DNA of 64,000 nucleotides from CAVVZJ01 sp963752755. Lineage in GTDB: Bacteria > Planctomycetota > Planctomycetia > Isosphaerales > Isosphaeraceae. How positions within the stretch are numbered: the stretch's first letter is position 1; every line of letters begins with the position of its first letter. The notes below the pieces were generated by a model. The model saw only the letters and a program-made list of their open reading frames with translations, was not told where the DNA came from and did not search any database. The position numbers and the translations under genes are program-made. This document shows positions 44,940-55,151 of this stretch, in pieces. The stretch is taken from NCBI GenBank assembly GCA_963752755.1, contig CAVVZJ010000010.1, positions 1 through 64,000 on the forward strand. The letters run 5' to 3'.

Positions 44940-46112
44940 TCAAGACGTCAGGGCCGGCGAGGGCTTTGCCGACGTGGGTTCAGACAACTCCAGGCCGTCG
45001 AGCCGTCGCAGGACCCCCGGAATCGTCGCCTCTTGATCGAAAAGGGCCAGGATCTCGTCGGCCGGCAATCGGCCGGAGGCAAGCCGAGCCGCGAACGGCT
45101 CCAGCGGTCGAGGGTCGAAGCCGCGCGCCGCGATCACTCCCGGAGCGCGGTCGAGCAGTTCGGAAGCATGCTCACGAACGCGCGCCACGGCCAGACCGTC
45201 GCAGGCGATCGCGCCGAGGTCGTAGATTCGCGACTGCTCCGAAGCCCGGCCCCGAAGGCCGTCATCGAGCACGACCGCCAGCCAGAGCAAGAGGAAGCCG
45301 TGAAAGTCCGCGAGCCTTGGGCTCATCTCGAAGCTCTTGAACTCCAGCCGGCCCGGTTGACCGGGGTGCAGCCTCAACGCCTGGCCGGAGACGCTCCGGC
45401 GGTAGGTCCTCACCGACTTGCCAACCCGACCGTCGATCCACCAAGGCCCACCCCGAAACAACGGTGAGGCCAGGCTCAGGGCGGCCAGAGCCGGGGTGTA
45501 GCAATTGACTCTGGCATGAAGGTCGTCGAGGTCGATCCACTGCGCCTGGGGGGACGGCAACGCGAGGTTCACGTCTGGCCCGTAGGTCAACATCGCTTCC
45601 TTGGCCCATCGCCAGCGGTCGCTCGTGCGCTGACCACGCGGACCGTCGAAATGATCCTCGATCGGATGATACGAAAGGGCCACGGGCCGCAGGCCCAGCT
45701 GGGCCAGTGCTCCTCGCAGCCGCTCCCGTAGCTCGCCCAGTAGCGCAACCGCGGCCTCCGGCGAGTCGCAGGTCGGAGTCCGGACCTCGATCCCTTTGGG
45801 CAACAGGCCGGGCGCGTCGGCCTCCGGATCAGGAAGGTGGTAGCCCTCCACGTAGAAAGGCATCCGCCTGCGATGTGGCGCCGACAAGGTCAGGCCGTCG
45901 TTGGGTGGCAGATCCCCCGTCGGGATCGCCTCCAGCGCGGCGTTCAGAGTCGCAAAGTCCAGCTCACGATACCAGAGCGGCCGGAACGTGCCGGCCTCGA
46001 CCAGAAGGTATTCCGCCTCCAGACCGAATCGGAATCCCTCCGTCTCGCGACGCCGACGAGTCCCCGTCCCGACCGCAGGTCCACGATCCATCGTCCCGCC
46101 CGTATCCATCAA
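44940..46112 (-). CDS. Glutamate-cysteine-ligase-like (GCS2) carboxylate-amine ligase in the siderophore operon
   Basis: 390 residues. The N-terminal FGLEAEYLLVE is the ATP/metal strand of the GCS2 (YbdK) fold, and later landmarks are KGIEVRTPTCDSPEAAVALL, ALSYHPIEDHFDG and RLEFKSFEMSPRLADFHGFL (second acidic set). GCS2 enzymes make gamma-amide bonds with ATP. Here it is the first gene of the operon, 13 bases before the NIS synthetase, so it probably builds or extends a substrate for it, for example an amide of glutamate or a similar acid. Its tail (SEPTSAKPSPALTS) has no homology. The specific reaction is inferred only. Confidence 0.75.
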   Translation of the reverse strand: MMDTGGTMDRGPAVGTGTRRRRETEGFRFGLEAEYLLVEAGTFRPLWYRELDFATLNAALEAIPTGDLPPNDGLTLSAPHRRRMPFYVEGYHLPDPEADAPGLLPKGIEVRTPTCDSPEAAVALLGELRERLRGALAQLGLRPVALSYHPIEDHFDGPRGQRTSDRWRWAKEAMLTYGPDVNLALPSPQAQWIDLDDLHARVNCYTPALAALSLASPLFRGGPWWIDGRVGKSVRTYRRSVSGQALRLHPGQPGRLEFKSFEMSPRLADFHGFLLLWLAVVLDDGLRGRASEQSRIYDLGAIACDGLAVARVREHASELLDRAPGVIAARGFDPRPLEPFAARLASGRLPADEILALFDQEATIPGVLRRLDGLELSEPTSAKPSPALTS

Positions 46113-46214
46113 TGCAGCACTCCACCTGTCCGGTTCGTTCGATGCGAGCCCAGCGGCCCGGCGCTTGACGGGTCGTTCTTGGATGCTCCCACACTTTGGC
46201 CACCCTTGAAGGGA

Positions 46215-47656
46215 TTAGAAGTCTCGCAACGCCGACCCGTCACCAGGAGCGGGAAGCGAAATGCGGGCCGGCTCGGATGAGAATCCGCTTAAGATTGGCA
46301 GGATGACGCGGAACTGACTGCCCTGTCCGGGTTTACTCTCCAGCTCGATCGTTCCCCCCAGCCGTTCGACGGTGGTCTGGGCAATGCTCAGGCCGAGTCC
46401 GAAACCGCCGGTGCGCCGGCTCCGAGACGGATCGGCGCGAAAGAAGCGATCGAAGACATGGGCCTGCGCCTCGACCGGGATGCCGACGCCGGTGTCCGAC
46501 ACCTCGACGACGGCCCAACCGTGGCGGCCTGTCGCCGCGACTTCAATCGAGCCACCCGGGCGGTTGTACTTGACCGCGTTATCCAGCAGGTTATCGAAGA
46601 CCTCGCGGAGCCGGTCCGGGTCGGCATGGACTGTGATCGGTGTCAGGCCGTCAAGCCGCACGTCGAGGCTATTCCGCTCGGCCGCGGCGCGGGCTCGACT
46701 GGTCGCCGCGATCACAACCTCATCGAGACGGATCGGCCTCGGGTCGTCGGTGACGAGTCCGGCGTCCTCCCGCGAGAGACGGAGGAGCCGGTCGGCGAGC
46801 CGCCCGAGCCGGTCGGCCTCCTCGATAACGCTCTCCAGGACCTCCGCGAGCGCCTCGGGCGAGCGGGTCGAGCGCAGGGCGACCTCCGCCTCGGCACGCA
46901 TGGTTGCGATCGGAGTACGAAGTTCGTGCGCGGCATCGGCCGTGAAGCGACGCATCGCGGCAAACGTCCGGTCGAGATGATCGAGCAGGGCATTGAGGGT
47001 GGCGGCCAGATGCCCGAGTTCGTCACCGGGGTTGACCACGGAAATCCGCTCGTGCAGGTTCTTCGCCGAGATCCGCGCGCCGCCTCAGTCATCCGCTGAA
47101 CGGGTGCCAGCGAGCGACCCGCCAGGCCGTACCCGGCGGCGATCGCCACTACCAGGCCCGCCGGCAGGATCGTCCAGAGCGTCGTCCGAAGTTCGGCCAG
47201 CTCGCGGTCGTGGGCGTCGAGCGAGGTGGCGATCTGTAACCCCCAGGGTCCGCCTGGGCCGGCGATGGAGCCAGCGATCAGGCGATGCCGACCGTGTCGC
47301 GGCGGTCGGATCGTGGCGAAGTGAGGCCACTGGCCGGGTGTAACGGCGGGCAGAGGCGCTCCGGCCAGGGCCGCACTCTCCAGCCGCGACCGCCCATCCG
47401 GACCCTCAAGTCGAATCTGGTACGTTTCCCGAAACGCCTCGGGCAAGGCCTCAAGACCACGATCATCGAGCCCACCGACCTGGACCCTCTCGGCGGTCTC
47501 CTCGTACTCGAAGACCAGAGCGGCATCGATCCGGCCCATCAAGGTATGGTCCATCGCAAGATAGACGGCGAGACCCAGGCCAACCAGGATCAAGGCCAGC
47601 ACCGCCCCGAACCAGGCCGTCAGGCGGGCCCGGATGCTCCACGACCACCCCGCCAT
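46215..47656 (-). CDS. Sensor histidine kinase, one frameshift
   Basis: About 480 residues. Two membrane helices (AWFGAVLALILVGLGLAVYL and LWTILPAGLVVAIAAGYGLAG) enclose a sensor domain of about 120 residues. HAMP follows, broken near 47075: the other frame continues ISAKNLHERISVVNPGDELG. Then the H box AAHELRTPIATMRAEAEV, N box VFDNLLDNAVKYNRPGG, G1 VEVSDTGVGIPVEAQ, F box and G2 GFGLGLSIAQTTVERLGG. The closest general type is the CusS/QseC-like OmpR-linked kinases. It is 3 bases downstream of its regulator gene. The signal is unknown; metal or envelope stress would fit the type. Confidence 0.88.
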
Positions 47657-47659
47657 CCC

Positions 47660-48337
47660 TCACCCCCGCAGACTGTAGCCCTGACCCCGGACCGTCGCGA
47701 TCAAGCCCGGCTCGCCGGCCCGGTCGAGCTTCTTCCTCACATAATTGATGTAAACGTCGATGACGTTCGTCAGCTCCGTCTCGGCGTCGCGCCAGACGTC
47801 GCGAGCCAGTTGCTCGCGAGTGACGACCGTGCCCTTGTGGCGGACAAGATATTCGAGTAGCTCGAACTCGCGGGCCGTCAACTCGACCCGGATCTCGCCC
47901 CGGACCAGCTCGCGGCGAACCCGGTCGAGTTCCAGACCGCCCGCCCGGAGGACCAGGCCGGTCTCGCCGCCCGCCTCGCCCCGACGGAGGCACGCTCGGA
48001 CGCGGGCCGACAACTCGGCCCAGGCAAACGGTTTCGTCAGATAGTCGTCGGCCCCCGCGTCCAGTCCTGTCACGCGATCCTCGATCTCGCCGCGAGCGGT
48101 TAGGATCAGGGTCGGCGTTCGCATGTTCGCGGCCCGAAGCCGGTTCAGGAGCTCCAGGCCGTCGCATCCCGGCAGGGACAGATCCAGAATCAGGCAGTCA
48201 AACGAGCCTCCGAGGGCGAGAGCCAGTCCCTCATCTCCATCCGCTGCTGCCTGAACCTCGAATCCCTCCTGCTCCAATCCGAGCCGAAGGACCCGGCGGA
48301 GCTTGTCCTCATCCTCGACGATCAGGATTCGGGCCAT
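47660..48337 (-). CDS. OmpR/PhoB family response regulator
   Basis: 225 residues. Receiver: ILIVEDEDKLRRVLRLGL, Asp acceptor in CLILDLSLPGCDGLELL, Thr switch in PTLILTARG, Lys in YLTKPFAWAELSARVRA. DNA-binding winged helix: VELTAREFELLEYLVRHKG, VTREQLARDVWRD, VIDVYINYVRKKLDR and VRGQGYSLRG. It pairs with the kinase downstream. OmpR-type regulators bind direct repeats spaced by about 11 bp, which is of interest given the 11-bp arrays elsewhere in this window, but no link is shown. Confidence 0.92.
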   Translation of the reverse strand: MARILIVEDEDKLRRVLRLGLEQEGFEVQAAADGDEGLALALGGSFDCLILDLSLPGCDGLELLNRLRAANMRTPTLILTARGEIEDRVTGLDAGADDYLTKPFAWAELSARVRACLRRGEAGGETGLVLRAGGLELDRVRRELVRGEIRVELTAREFELLEYLVRHKGTVVTREQLARDVWRDAETELTNVIDVYINYVRKKLDRAGEPGLIATVRGQGYSLRG

Positions 48338-48493
48338 GGGTGGCTCGTACCGCGATTTTCCGATTCCCTCCTTTCAGTTTAACGCAAAGTCTTGCCCCCC
48401 GGCGCCTTCGCTTCGATGAGTTCTTTCTCATCGTCGCGGGTTCGAGTGGTCCATTCGAGCCGCATCAATTCTCCTCCCTCAAAAACGAACACG

Positions 48494-48528
48494 GCCCCGG
48501 CGCCTCCGCTCTGAGGAGGCGCCGGGGC
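48494..48528 (-). terminator. Strong hairpin after the PEP-CTERM gene
   Basis: GCCCCGGCGCCTCC, 7-base loop, GGAGGCGCCGGGGC: 14 paired bases, all perfect. On the minus strand it lies 25 bases past the stop codon and is followed by GTTCGTTTTTG, a modest U-run. Confidence 0.8.
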
Positions 48529-48552
48529 AGAGAATTCAAAAGGTGGTATCGA

Positions 48553-49248
48553 TCAGGCGGCAGCCATCGGACGCCTCAGAATGCGCTTCCGGGATGCCAG
48601 GCCGACGAGACCCAGGAAGCCTAGCGCGATCGAGATCACGCCGGCCGGTTCGGGGACCGCCTGGCTGACGATGTGGGCACCGACCGCACCCGTCGCATCG
48701 GGACCAGCCGGGCTGAAGGCGTTCAGCGAGTAGTTATACTGCGTGTTGCCGATGACCACAGAGCCGGAGGTCGGCGAAAGCATCAAGTTGTTGAGGTTGG
48801 CCTTGCGGCCGGCCCCGAGCGAGCCGCTCAGCGAGCCGGTGAAGGTGATCGTGGCGGTGCCGGTACTCGAACCACCGGTTGCCTGCTCGTAGTTGGTCAG
48901 CGTGAGCGTGTAGGTCAGGCCGAAGCTGATGTCCTGAGCCGGCGTGTTGGTGCCCACCGTGACTCCGATGTGGCTGAAGGACAGGTCGGTCCCCGGCGCG
49001 GAGGCGTTGATGTGGTCTGGCCCGCTCGTGGTCGTCCCATCCACGGTGATGGTGTCACCATTGGGCGTGGTCAACGTCACCAAGCTGGAGTCGTTGCCAC
49101 TGATGCTGCTAATGCCCGTGATGTTCGTCGCGGAAACGTTCGTGGAATACTCGAAGAACTCCGCGCGGGCGGCTGGGGCGAGGGCGACCAGGCCGGCGAG
49201 CAGAGCTCCCGCCAGGGTGGTGGCCATCGACAAGGGTTGGCTTTTCAC
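48553..49248 (-). CDS. PEP-CTERM sorting domain protein
   Basis: 231 residues from a GTG at 49248, preceded by AAGGAGA at 9 bases; the ORF runs further 5' but without coding character. Signal peptide MATTLAGALLAGLVALAPAA. The body is Ser/Thr/Gly-rich beta structure (GISSISGNDSSLVTLTTPNG, ISFGLTYTLTLTNYEQATGG). The C-terminus is a PEP-CTERM signal: VPEPAGVISIALGFLGLVGL and then SRKRILRRP. Such proteins are exported, then processed by an exosortase (EpsH/XrtA type) and placed in the envelope or exopolysaccharide. No exosortase gene is in this window. Confidence 0.85.
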   Translation of the reverse strand: MKSQPLSMATTLAGALLAGLVALAPAARAEFFEYSTNVSATNITGISSISGNDSSLVTLTTPNGDTITVDGTTTSGPDHINASAPGTDLSFSHIGVTVGTNTPAQDISFGLTYTLTLTNYEQATGGSSTGTATITFTGSLSGSLGAGRKANLNNLMLSPTSGSVVIGNTQYNYSLNAFSPAGPDATGAVGAHIVSQAVPEPAGVISIALGFLGLVGLASRKRILRRPMAAA

Positions 49249-49678
49249 TGCTGCTTTCTCCTTGGGGGCCGTGGTTGCTGAGGCGACCGGGACGGCTTGA
49301 ACGGGAGAGACCTGATCCTGGCCACGCCTTGGCCGGGAGGAGAACTTCCGTGCGCCCGGCCCGGCAACGGGGTCGCGACTCCCCGCGCCGCTCGTGAGCC
49401 GCCGCGCGCCGGCCTGGGATTGCTTCCCGCATCCAGGTCGTCGCCATGCGGCCCCGACGAGGCCGGCCCTCCGGCAAGCAATTGTCGTGCCTAGACTCCC
49501 AGGCACGGAAGATTTGGGGGACCCTTGCTCCAGGATTTGGAGTTTCATCGCGGTCCATCGGCCCCGCTTCTGCCGCTCCCGTGCGTGGACGTCTGCTCGA
49601 CTCTGAGCATCGACCCTCCCGTGGGTCCGGCCCTCTGTCGATTCCGGGTTCCCGTCCAATCGGCCTGTCAGGCTCGGA
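49249..49678. other. Intergenic region before the phosphatase-superfamily cluster
   Basis: About 430 bases between the PEP-CTERM gene start and the broken sulfatase gene, both on the minus strand. No hairpin, RNA gene or coding ORF was recognised; the PEP-CTERM promoter must lie here. Confidence 0.45.
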
Positions 49679-51621
49679 TCAGTGACCCGTGGGGGGGGCG
49701 AGAGTCGCGAGCCAGCCGCGAAACCGGGTCAGCCGGTCACGTTCCTCGGCGAAGTCCGTCAGGTCCAGACGCTGCTGCGGATCGTGTGCGAGGTCGTAGA
49801 GTTCTTCACGGCCGTCGGCATGATGGTGGTAAGCCATCTGACCCGCCACCACCGCGCGCATCTAGCTCCGGCGCATCGGAGCGGTAGCGCAGCGGGACTG
49901 GCAACCCAAGGTGGGGAGTGAACTCCGTGAGGATCGGCTCGGTCGCTGGCACCTCTGGCTTTCCAAAGAAGCGGGCCGAGCGATTGGCCAGGAAACGGGG
50001 AGCCATCGCGGAGACCGGTGAGGTCCACGATCGTCGTCGCCAGATCGCGCAGGCTCACGGCTCCGGCGACCTCCGCGCCGACGGCGCCCGGCCCGGGGCG
50101 ACGATCAGCAGAGGGACGTGCGATCTCCTGCTGATAGACGCTCAGACGATGGCCCACCAGGGGTATGCCGTCGCGATTATGCTCGCCGAAGTGCTCACCG
50201 TGGTCGGCCGTCACGATGACGATCGTATTCTCCAGAAAGGCCCCGGTGACCAAGTTCATCCAGAAACCGACCGATTTGTTGGTCAAGATAGGCGACGCAG
50301 TTGTCGTAGGCATCGCGAGCCACGGCCATTTCCTCGGGGGTCCGCTGGCGCGGCGTCTCGCTAATCCACTCACGGAGCAATTTCCGATGGGCGAGCGTCT
50401 CGGGATCACGGCCGAAGCGGCGGGCGCTCGCCGTCGGGTAGGAGGTAAGGGTCGTGGGCATCAAAGTAGTTCAGGAAGAGGAAGAAAGGGCGATCGGCGT
50501 CGCGTTCGCGATCGCCAGCCAGCCGAGCGCCGAGCGGTTGATCTCCGCGGCATCTTTCCGCGTGAATTCTCCTTCCAGGGTGTGCCCCGGCGCGCGTCCG
50601 AAGGCCGCGTTGAGACGGTCGAGGAGCGATCCCGACCCGCCGGACGATCAGCCAGCCCAGAGCGGAGCTCCGCAGCAAATCGACCGGCGAGAGGACGTAA
50701 TCCTCGTAATATCCGAAACCACGATCCAGGCCATACTCCGCTGTGCAGAAGGTCGTATTCGCGACGAAGCCGGCTGTCTCGTAGCCACGACGGCCGAGGT
50801 ATTCGGCCAGGGTCGGATATCGATCGTCGAGCGGCCGGTCGGGACCAACGCCCAGTTCCCAGGACCAGCGGCCGGTGAACATGCTCGCGTGCGAGGGAAG
50901 CGTCCAGGGTGCCGTGGCGATCGCCCGGTCGAAGTGGGCCCCTTGGCGGGCGAGAGCCGGCAGGCGAGGCGTGGTGTCGAGCGGATAGCCATGCAGACTC
51001 GTGGCGTCGGCACGGACGGTGTCCATGACGATCGAGCAAGACGTTCGGCGCCCCGACGCTCGACCGCCTGCGGGGCCCGGGCCATGCGAGGCCATCCAGG
51101 ACTTGCCGAACGCGACAGGCCCACCAGCACCAGAGGACGAGCGACAGGAGCGGCGTGCTCCGGCGGACGAATCCGGCGGAAACCGACCGACCGCTTCCGG
51201 ATCGCCGGCCCAATCCAGGCCGCCAGGCCGACGGCCAGGATCAGGCAGGAACGCGGCCCTCACCCCGGGATCGCCAGCAAGCGGAGACAGCAGCGCAATC
51301 GTCCCCAGCACGAACACTGGCCAGGGCCCGGCCGACCTTCGGGAGCGGCCAGACCAGCATCCCGAGCAGGAGACCCGCCGTCACCCACAATCAGCATGTC
51401 GGCGACCGGCGTCATCCAGAGCACATGGAAACTCTTGCGATACATGCCGACTTTGTGCGAACTGGACCTTCGCCAGGACCAGGCCAGTTCGATCAAGCCC
51501 GCCAGCAGCCCCGCCCAGAGCCCGACGCCGGCCAGTCGCGGGCACGCCCGGACTCGAGGACTTCTCCGCGTGGGCGGTCGGCCATCTCCACCGATTCGGG
51601 TGGGGCAGGTAATTCCATCAT
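49679..51621 (-). pseudogene. Sulfatase-like membrane protein, many frameshifts
   Basis: The gene reads in pieces across all three frames: start MMELPAPPESVEMADRPRGE at 51621; membrane part LAGVGLWAGLLAGLIELAW; then CSIVMDTVRADATSLHGYPL (metal Asp), ATAPWTLPSHASMFTGRW, RPFFLFLNYFDAHDPYLLP, AYDNCVAYLDQQIGRFLDEL, TIVIVTADHGEHFGEH, SLRDLATTIVDLTGL, and the end ELYDLAHDPQQRLDL at 49679. At least seven shifts are needed. The nucleophile position reads Thr-Leu-Pro-Ser-His, so it lacks the Cys/Ser of true sulfatases and is nearer the Thr-type phosphodiesterase/transferase branch. Either real decay or locally poor sequence. Confidence 0.75.
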
Positions 51622-51748
51622 TTCCTTTACGAATCGTCCCGGGTCGGTCGGCACGGTAAAATGACGACTCTGGAAGTCGAAGGCCCGATGTTCCAATCAG
51701 CGTTGAGCGACGACCCGAACCTGGGCCGGGCCGGCCGGCGATACCGTC

Positions 51749-53209
51749 TCATCCGAGGTAGCCGAGACCCCTGAGCCGTTCGCGAACCAGGGCTTCGCCA
51801 TCGAGGGTCGAGGCCGGAGGCCGGTGTCCGGTCCTGACCCGACAGCAGTGAGCGCCCTTGCATCGAGGGCGGAATGTCGTGGCCCCCCAGTTCCAGGAGC
51901 GTCGGTGCGATGTCGAGCAAGTGCGCCCCGTCGACCCTTCCCGAAAGCGGGTTGCCCGGGGCGGCGAGGATGAAGGCGCCTTGCTGGGCGGGATTGCAGT
52001 CGTCCGGGCCAGTATCGTTCTCGATGGCGTGGATCGTCGGATAGCCGACCCCACCGATCGATCGCCAGCCCAGCCCTCCGAAGTGGACGATCAGGTCGGG
52101 CGCGACGTTGCGGACCTCGCGATAGATCGCCTCAGGCTTGAAGACGAGCGTCCCGAGCGGCTGGCCGTCGGGACCGCACGTGGCTTCGAGGCGGGCCTTG
52201 AGGTCGTCGCGAACCTTCTCGTAATCGGCCGGCGCGATCGACCCTCGCGGCTCCCGGCCGCGGACGTTGAGGAAGACCCGCGAGCGTATGCCCCCTCGCT
52301 CCAGGCGGTTGTCCTGTCCCAGTTCACGTCCAGCTCGGCGAAGGGCGTGACCTGCTCGGGATACGTGTTGAGCGAAAGCAATCCCTCCCGCACGAGCCAT
52401 TCGTTGACGCAGAACCCGCCTTCGAGTGACCTGGCTCCATGGTCGGACACGACGAGCACCGCGGTCTCGTCGCTCAGAAGCTCAAGCACCGAGCCGATCT
52501 CCTCGTCGAGATGGAGGTAATAATCCCGGATCACGTCCTGGAAGGGCGAATTCGTGTCGTGTCGCGGGTGCGCAGGGTCGTGATGGCTCCAGAAGCCGTG
52601 GTGCATCCGATCCAGCCCGATCTCGACGAAGTGGAAATAATCCCAGTCCGCATGCTGGAGGAAGTGCCGGACCACCGTAAACTGCTTCCGACTCATCGCG
52701 AGGATCTGATCCCGGAGCCAGGCCTTGTCGTCGGTCCGGAAACCCTTCACATCCACTGGATACGCGCCGACCAGCGCACGGATCTCGTCGGCGATCTGGG
52801 GAGGATGGGTGTACGTGGTGTTCGACGTGTCGGGCGTCAGGAAGCATCCGATCGAAATCCCGTTGACTGTTCTGGGCGGGAAATTCGGCGGCACGCCGAT
52901 GATCACCGAGCGCCCGCCCTCGCGGCCGATCTGGTCCCAGACCGTGACCGCGTCGATCGACCGGGAGTTGATAATGTGGAGGCCGGAATCGGAATGGTCG
53001 GATCGGTTCCGGAGCCCATAAACGCCCAGTTGACCGGGGTCCTGGCCCGTGGACAGGCACATCCAGGCGGGCACCGTGATCGGCGGGATCACACTCTCCA
53101 GTTGGCCATAACACCCCAGCTCCATCAGCCGGCGGAGATTGGTCAGCCGCTCATCCTCCAGCAGGATCTCGGGAGCGGCGCCATCGAGGCCGAGGACCAG
53201 GATCTTCAT
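51749..53209 (-). CDS. Alkaline phosphatase superfamily phosphodiesterase, two frameshifts
   Basis: About 486 residues after repair. Frame 1 gives KILVLGLDGAAPEILLED (metal Asp), IPPITVPAWMCLSTGQDPG (Thr nucleophile), HFVEIGLDRMHHGFWSHHDP (metal Asp/His), LVVSDHGARSLEGGFCVNEW. Near 52280 the frame shifts and continues VFLNVRGREPRGSI, LIVHFGGLGWRSIGGVG, LLDIAPTLLELGG; near 51810 it shifts again and ends TLDGEALVRERLRGLGYLG. It belongs to the nucleotide pyrophosphatase / type I phosphodiesterase group. The start overlaps the stop of the upstream paralogue by ATGA, so the two are co-translated. Confidence 0.85.
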
Positions 53210-55041
53210 CGGAGCGTCTGACCTTCCATTGCGGGACCGGGGGGAACACCCAGCCCCGACAGGATCGTCGGCGCCAGGTCGATCAGTCGCGCTCCCTCAC
53301 CGCGGAACGGACGATTCATGAACAGCACGCCCGGCACCAGCGCGGGATCGACGATGTGATCCCCAGCCCAGGCATTCACGTTATCTTCGAACACCGACGC
53401 ACCGACGCCGCCCATTGACGTTCCCCACGAGACGCGATAGCCCCTCGCGAAAAAGGTCACCAGATCCGGCGCCTCGCCGACATACGGGCCTCGATACAAT
53501 TTCTCGCGAGGCTGGACCCCTCGGACCGCCACCGTCCCGCCCTCCGGGTCGGCCAGCCCACGAAGCTCGCGGGCGATGGCCCCCTTGAGTGCCTCCGCCT
53601 CGTCCGGTGCGACGATCCCCGACGCCTCCCGACCCCTCAGGTTTAGATAAATGCCGCCCAGGCCCAGGGCGTACGCCTTTGTCCGCGACCAGTCCACGGC
53701 GCGAAGCAAATCGCCTGCGCCGGGGCCGGCGGGCAAGTCGTCCCGAAGGGTCAGCAGGCCGTGGTCGAGCAGCCACGCGTTCAGATCCACGCCGCGACGG
53801 AAGGAGCCGAAGCCGTGGTCGCTGAGGACGATCACCAGCGTCTCGTCATCCGCGTATTCGAGCGCCGCGCCGACCGCCGCGTCGGCCCGTCGGTAGCATT
53901 CCTCGATCACCCCGGCATATTCGCCGGTCGGTGTCCGGCCCCGGTGGGCCGGGTGGTCGGGTTCGAGGAAACGCCAGAACATATGCTGGACGCGGTCGGT
54001 CGTGTCGAACAGGCAGAAGAAGAACCCCTCGTCGAGCCGCTCCAGTTCGCGGACCATCATGGCCTGCCGGTCGCGCCAGGCCAGGTCGCACTGGGCCAGG
54101 AAGGTGGCCTCGTCGAGCCGGCCATTACTCAGGCCCGCGTGGTCCTCGACCATCCCCGCCGTGTAATAGGGTCCGATCGCGTCCGCCAGCTCACCCGCAA
54201 ACTCGGCCGGGCTGCTGATCGGGAAGGGGGGGGCCTCCGGATCGAAGTTGATCGGCGAAACGTACAGGGCCAGTTCCTCGCCCCGACGGATCAGGAGCAA
54301 GCGGACCATCCCCCGCATCGACTGGAGCAGGCCCACCTTGAACTTCACCCGCACCCATTCGCTCCAGACGCCCGGCGTCAGCTCCAGTTCGCCCGGCGTG
54401 GCCCCTGGACAGCGAAAGCGAGCCCGACCCGTCGCAGGCGCCTTCTCAAGCGTGAAATCGAGCGTCAGGTCGGCTCGGGTCTTCGGGTTCCGCGGCCCAA
54501 TCAACGCAGCCGCCAGCACCCCATCCGCCCCGCTTCGCAGCCGGATCACACGCTCCGACTCGCCCGCCTCGACACTCTCGGACGTGGTGTAATAGGTGGA
54601 CGTGCCAAGACCGCCGCGGAGGTCGGGAACCCCCATGCCCGAGAGCAAGCGACCCTGGACCGGGTCCGGCGGATACGTGCAAGGGCATCGCAGCACCGTT
54701 GCCGGCACACCCGCCCCGGCCAGCATCGACCAGATCGCCTCCCCGCGCCGGAGGTTGACGGCCCGCGGCGGCGTGAAGGCGTTCTTCTGTTCGTAGCGGT
54801 TCAATGCCAGGTCGGGCAGGTAGGTGCCTGCGTCGCGGCGGAGGAAGTCGAAGATGCCGTGACCGCCCGGGTTGAGCCCGGTGGCGAAGCTGGACCAGGC
54901 CACCGGGGTTTGCGCCGGCGCCGTGGTCGCCACGCGCGCAAAGCCGCCCCGCTCGCGCAACGCGGCGAGATTCGGCAACATGCCGCTCGCCAGCATCGGC
55001 GCGACCAGCGACGGCTCCATGCCGTCGAGACCGACGACCAC
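53206..55041 (-). CDS. Alkaline phosphatase superfamily phosphodiesterase, intact paralogue
   Basis: 611 residues from a GTG at 55041. Metal and nucleophile set: VVGLDGMEPSLVAPML, TTAPAQTPVAWSSFATGLNP (Thr), FCLFDTTDRVQHMFWRFLEP, VIVLSDHGFGSFRRGVDLNAW and the closing LAPTILSGLGVPPGPAMEG. Compared with the next gene it has an insertion at residues 150-290 rich in beta structure (GRARFRCPGATPGELELTPG). The in-frame sequence 5' of the GTG (RYAPEFRKV) looks plausible as coding but meets a stop before any ATG, so the exact start is open. Likely acts on phosphodiester-linked headgroups or nucleotides, inside the cell or at the membrane. Confidence 0.88.
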   Translation of the reverse strand: MVVGLDGMEPSLVAPMLASGMLPNLAALRERGGFARVATTAPAQTPVAWSSFATGLNPGGHGIFDFLRRDAGTYLPDLALNRYEQKNAFTPPRAVNLRRGEAIWSMLAGAGVPATVLRCPCTYPPDPVQGRLLSGMGVPDLRGGLGTSTYYTTSESVEAGESERVIRLRSGADGVLAAALIGPRNPKTRADLTLDFTLEKAPATGRARFRCPGATPGELELTPGVWSEWVRVKFKVGLLQSMRGMVRLLLIRRGEELALYVSPINFDPEAPPFPISSPAEFAGELADAIGPYYTAGMVEDHAGLSNGRLDEATFLAQCDLAWRDRQAMMVRELERLDEGFFFCLFDTTDRVQHMFWRFLEPDHPAHRGRTPTGEYAGVIEECYRRADAAVGAALEYADDETLVIVLSDHGFGSFRRGVDLNAWLLDHGLLTLRDDLPAGPGAGDLLRAVDWSRTKAYALGLGGIYLNLRGREASGIVAPDEAEALKGAIARELRGLADPEGGTVAVRGVQPREKLYRGPYVGEAPDLVTFFARGYRVSWGTSMGGVGASVFEDNVNAWAGDHIVDPALVPGVLFMNRPFRGEGARLIDLAPTILSGLGVPPGPAMEGQTLR

Positions 55042-55083
55042 GACCTTACGGAATTCTGGCGCATACCGACCCCGCCAAGGCGG

Positions 55084-55127
55084 AGTCCAGCCCCCTCACC
55101 CCGTAACCGGTGCGAGGGGGCTGGACT
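55084..55127 (-). terminator. Perfect 14-bp hairpin inside the phosphodiesterase cluster
   Basis: AGTCCAGCCCCCTC, 16-base loop, GAGGGGGCTGGACT. It lies between the tiny membrane-protein gene and the phosphodiesterase gene on the same strand. No U-run; it could be an attenuator or an mRNA processing/stability element. Confidence 0.55.
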
Positions 55128-55151
55128 GCCCGGCATGACTCATCATCAGTA

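Noticed and set aside
46113..46214. A Fur box upstream of the siderophore operon
   Set aside because: No AT-rich 19-bp palindrome is visible before 46112; the region is GC-rich.
51749..55041. Tandem sulfatases
   Set aside because: Neither protein has the C/S-x-P-x-R sulfatase signature; both have Thr at the nucleophile position and fit type I phosphodiesterases.
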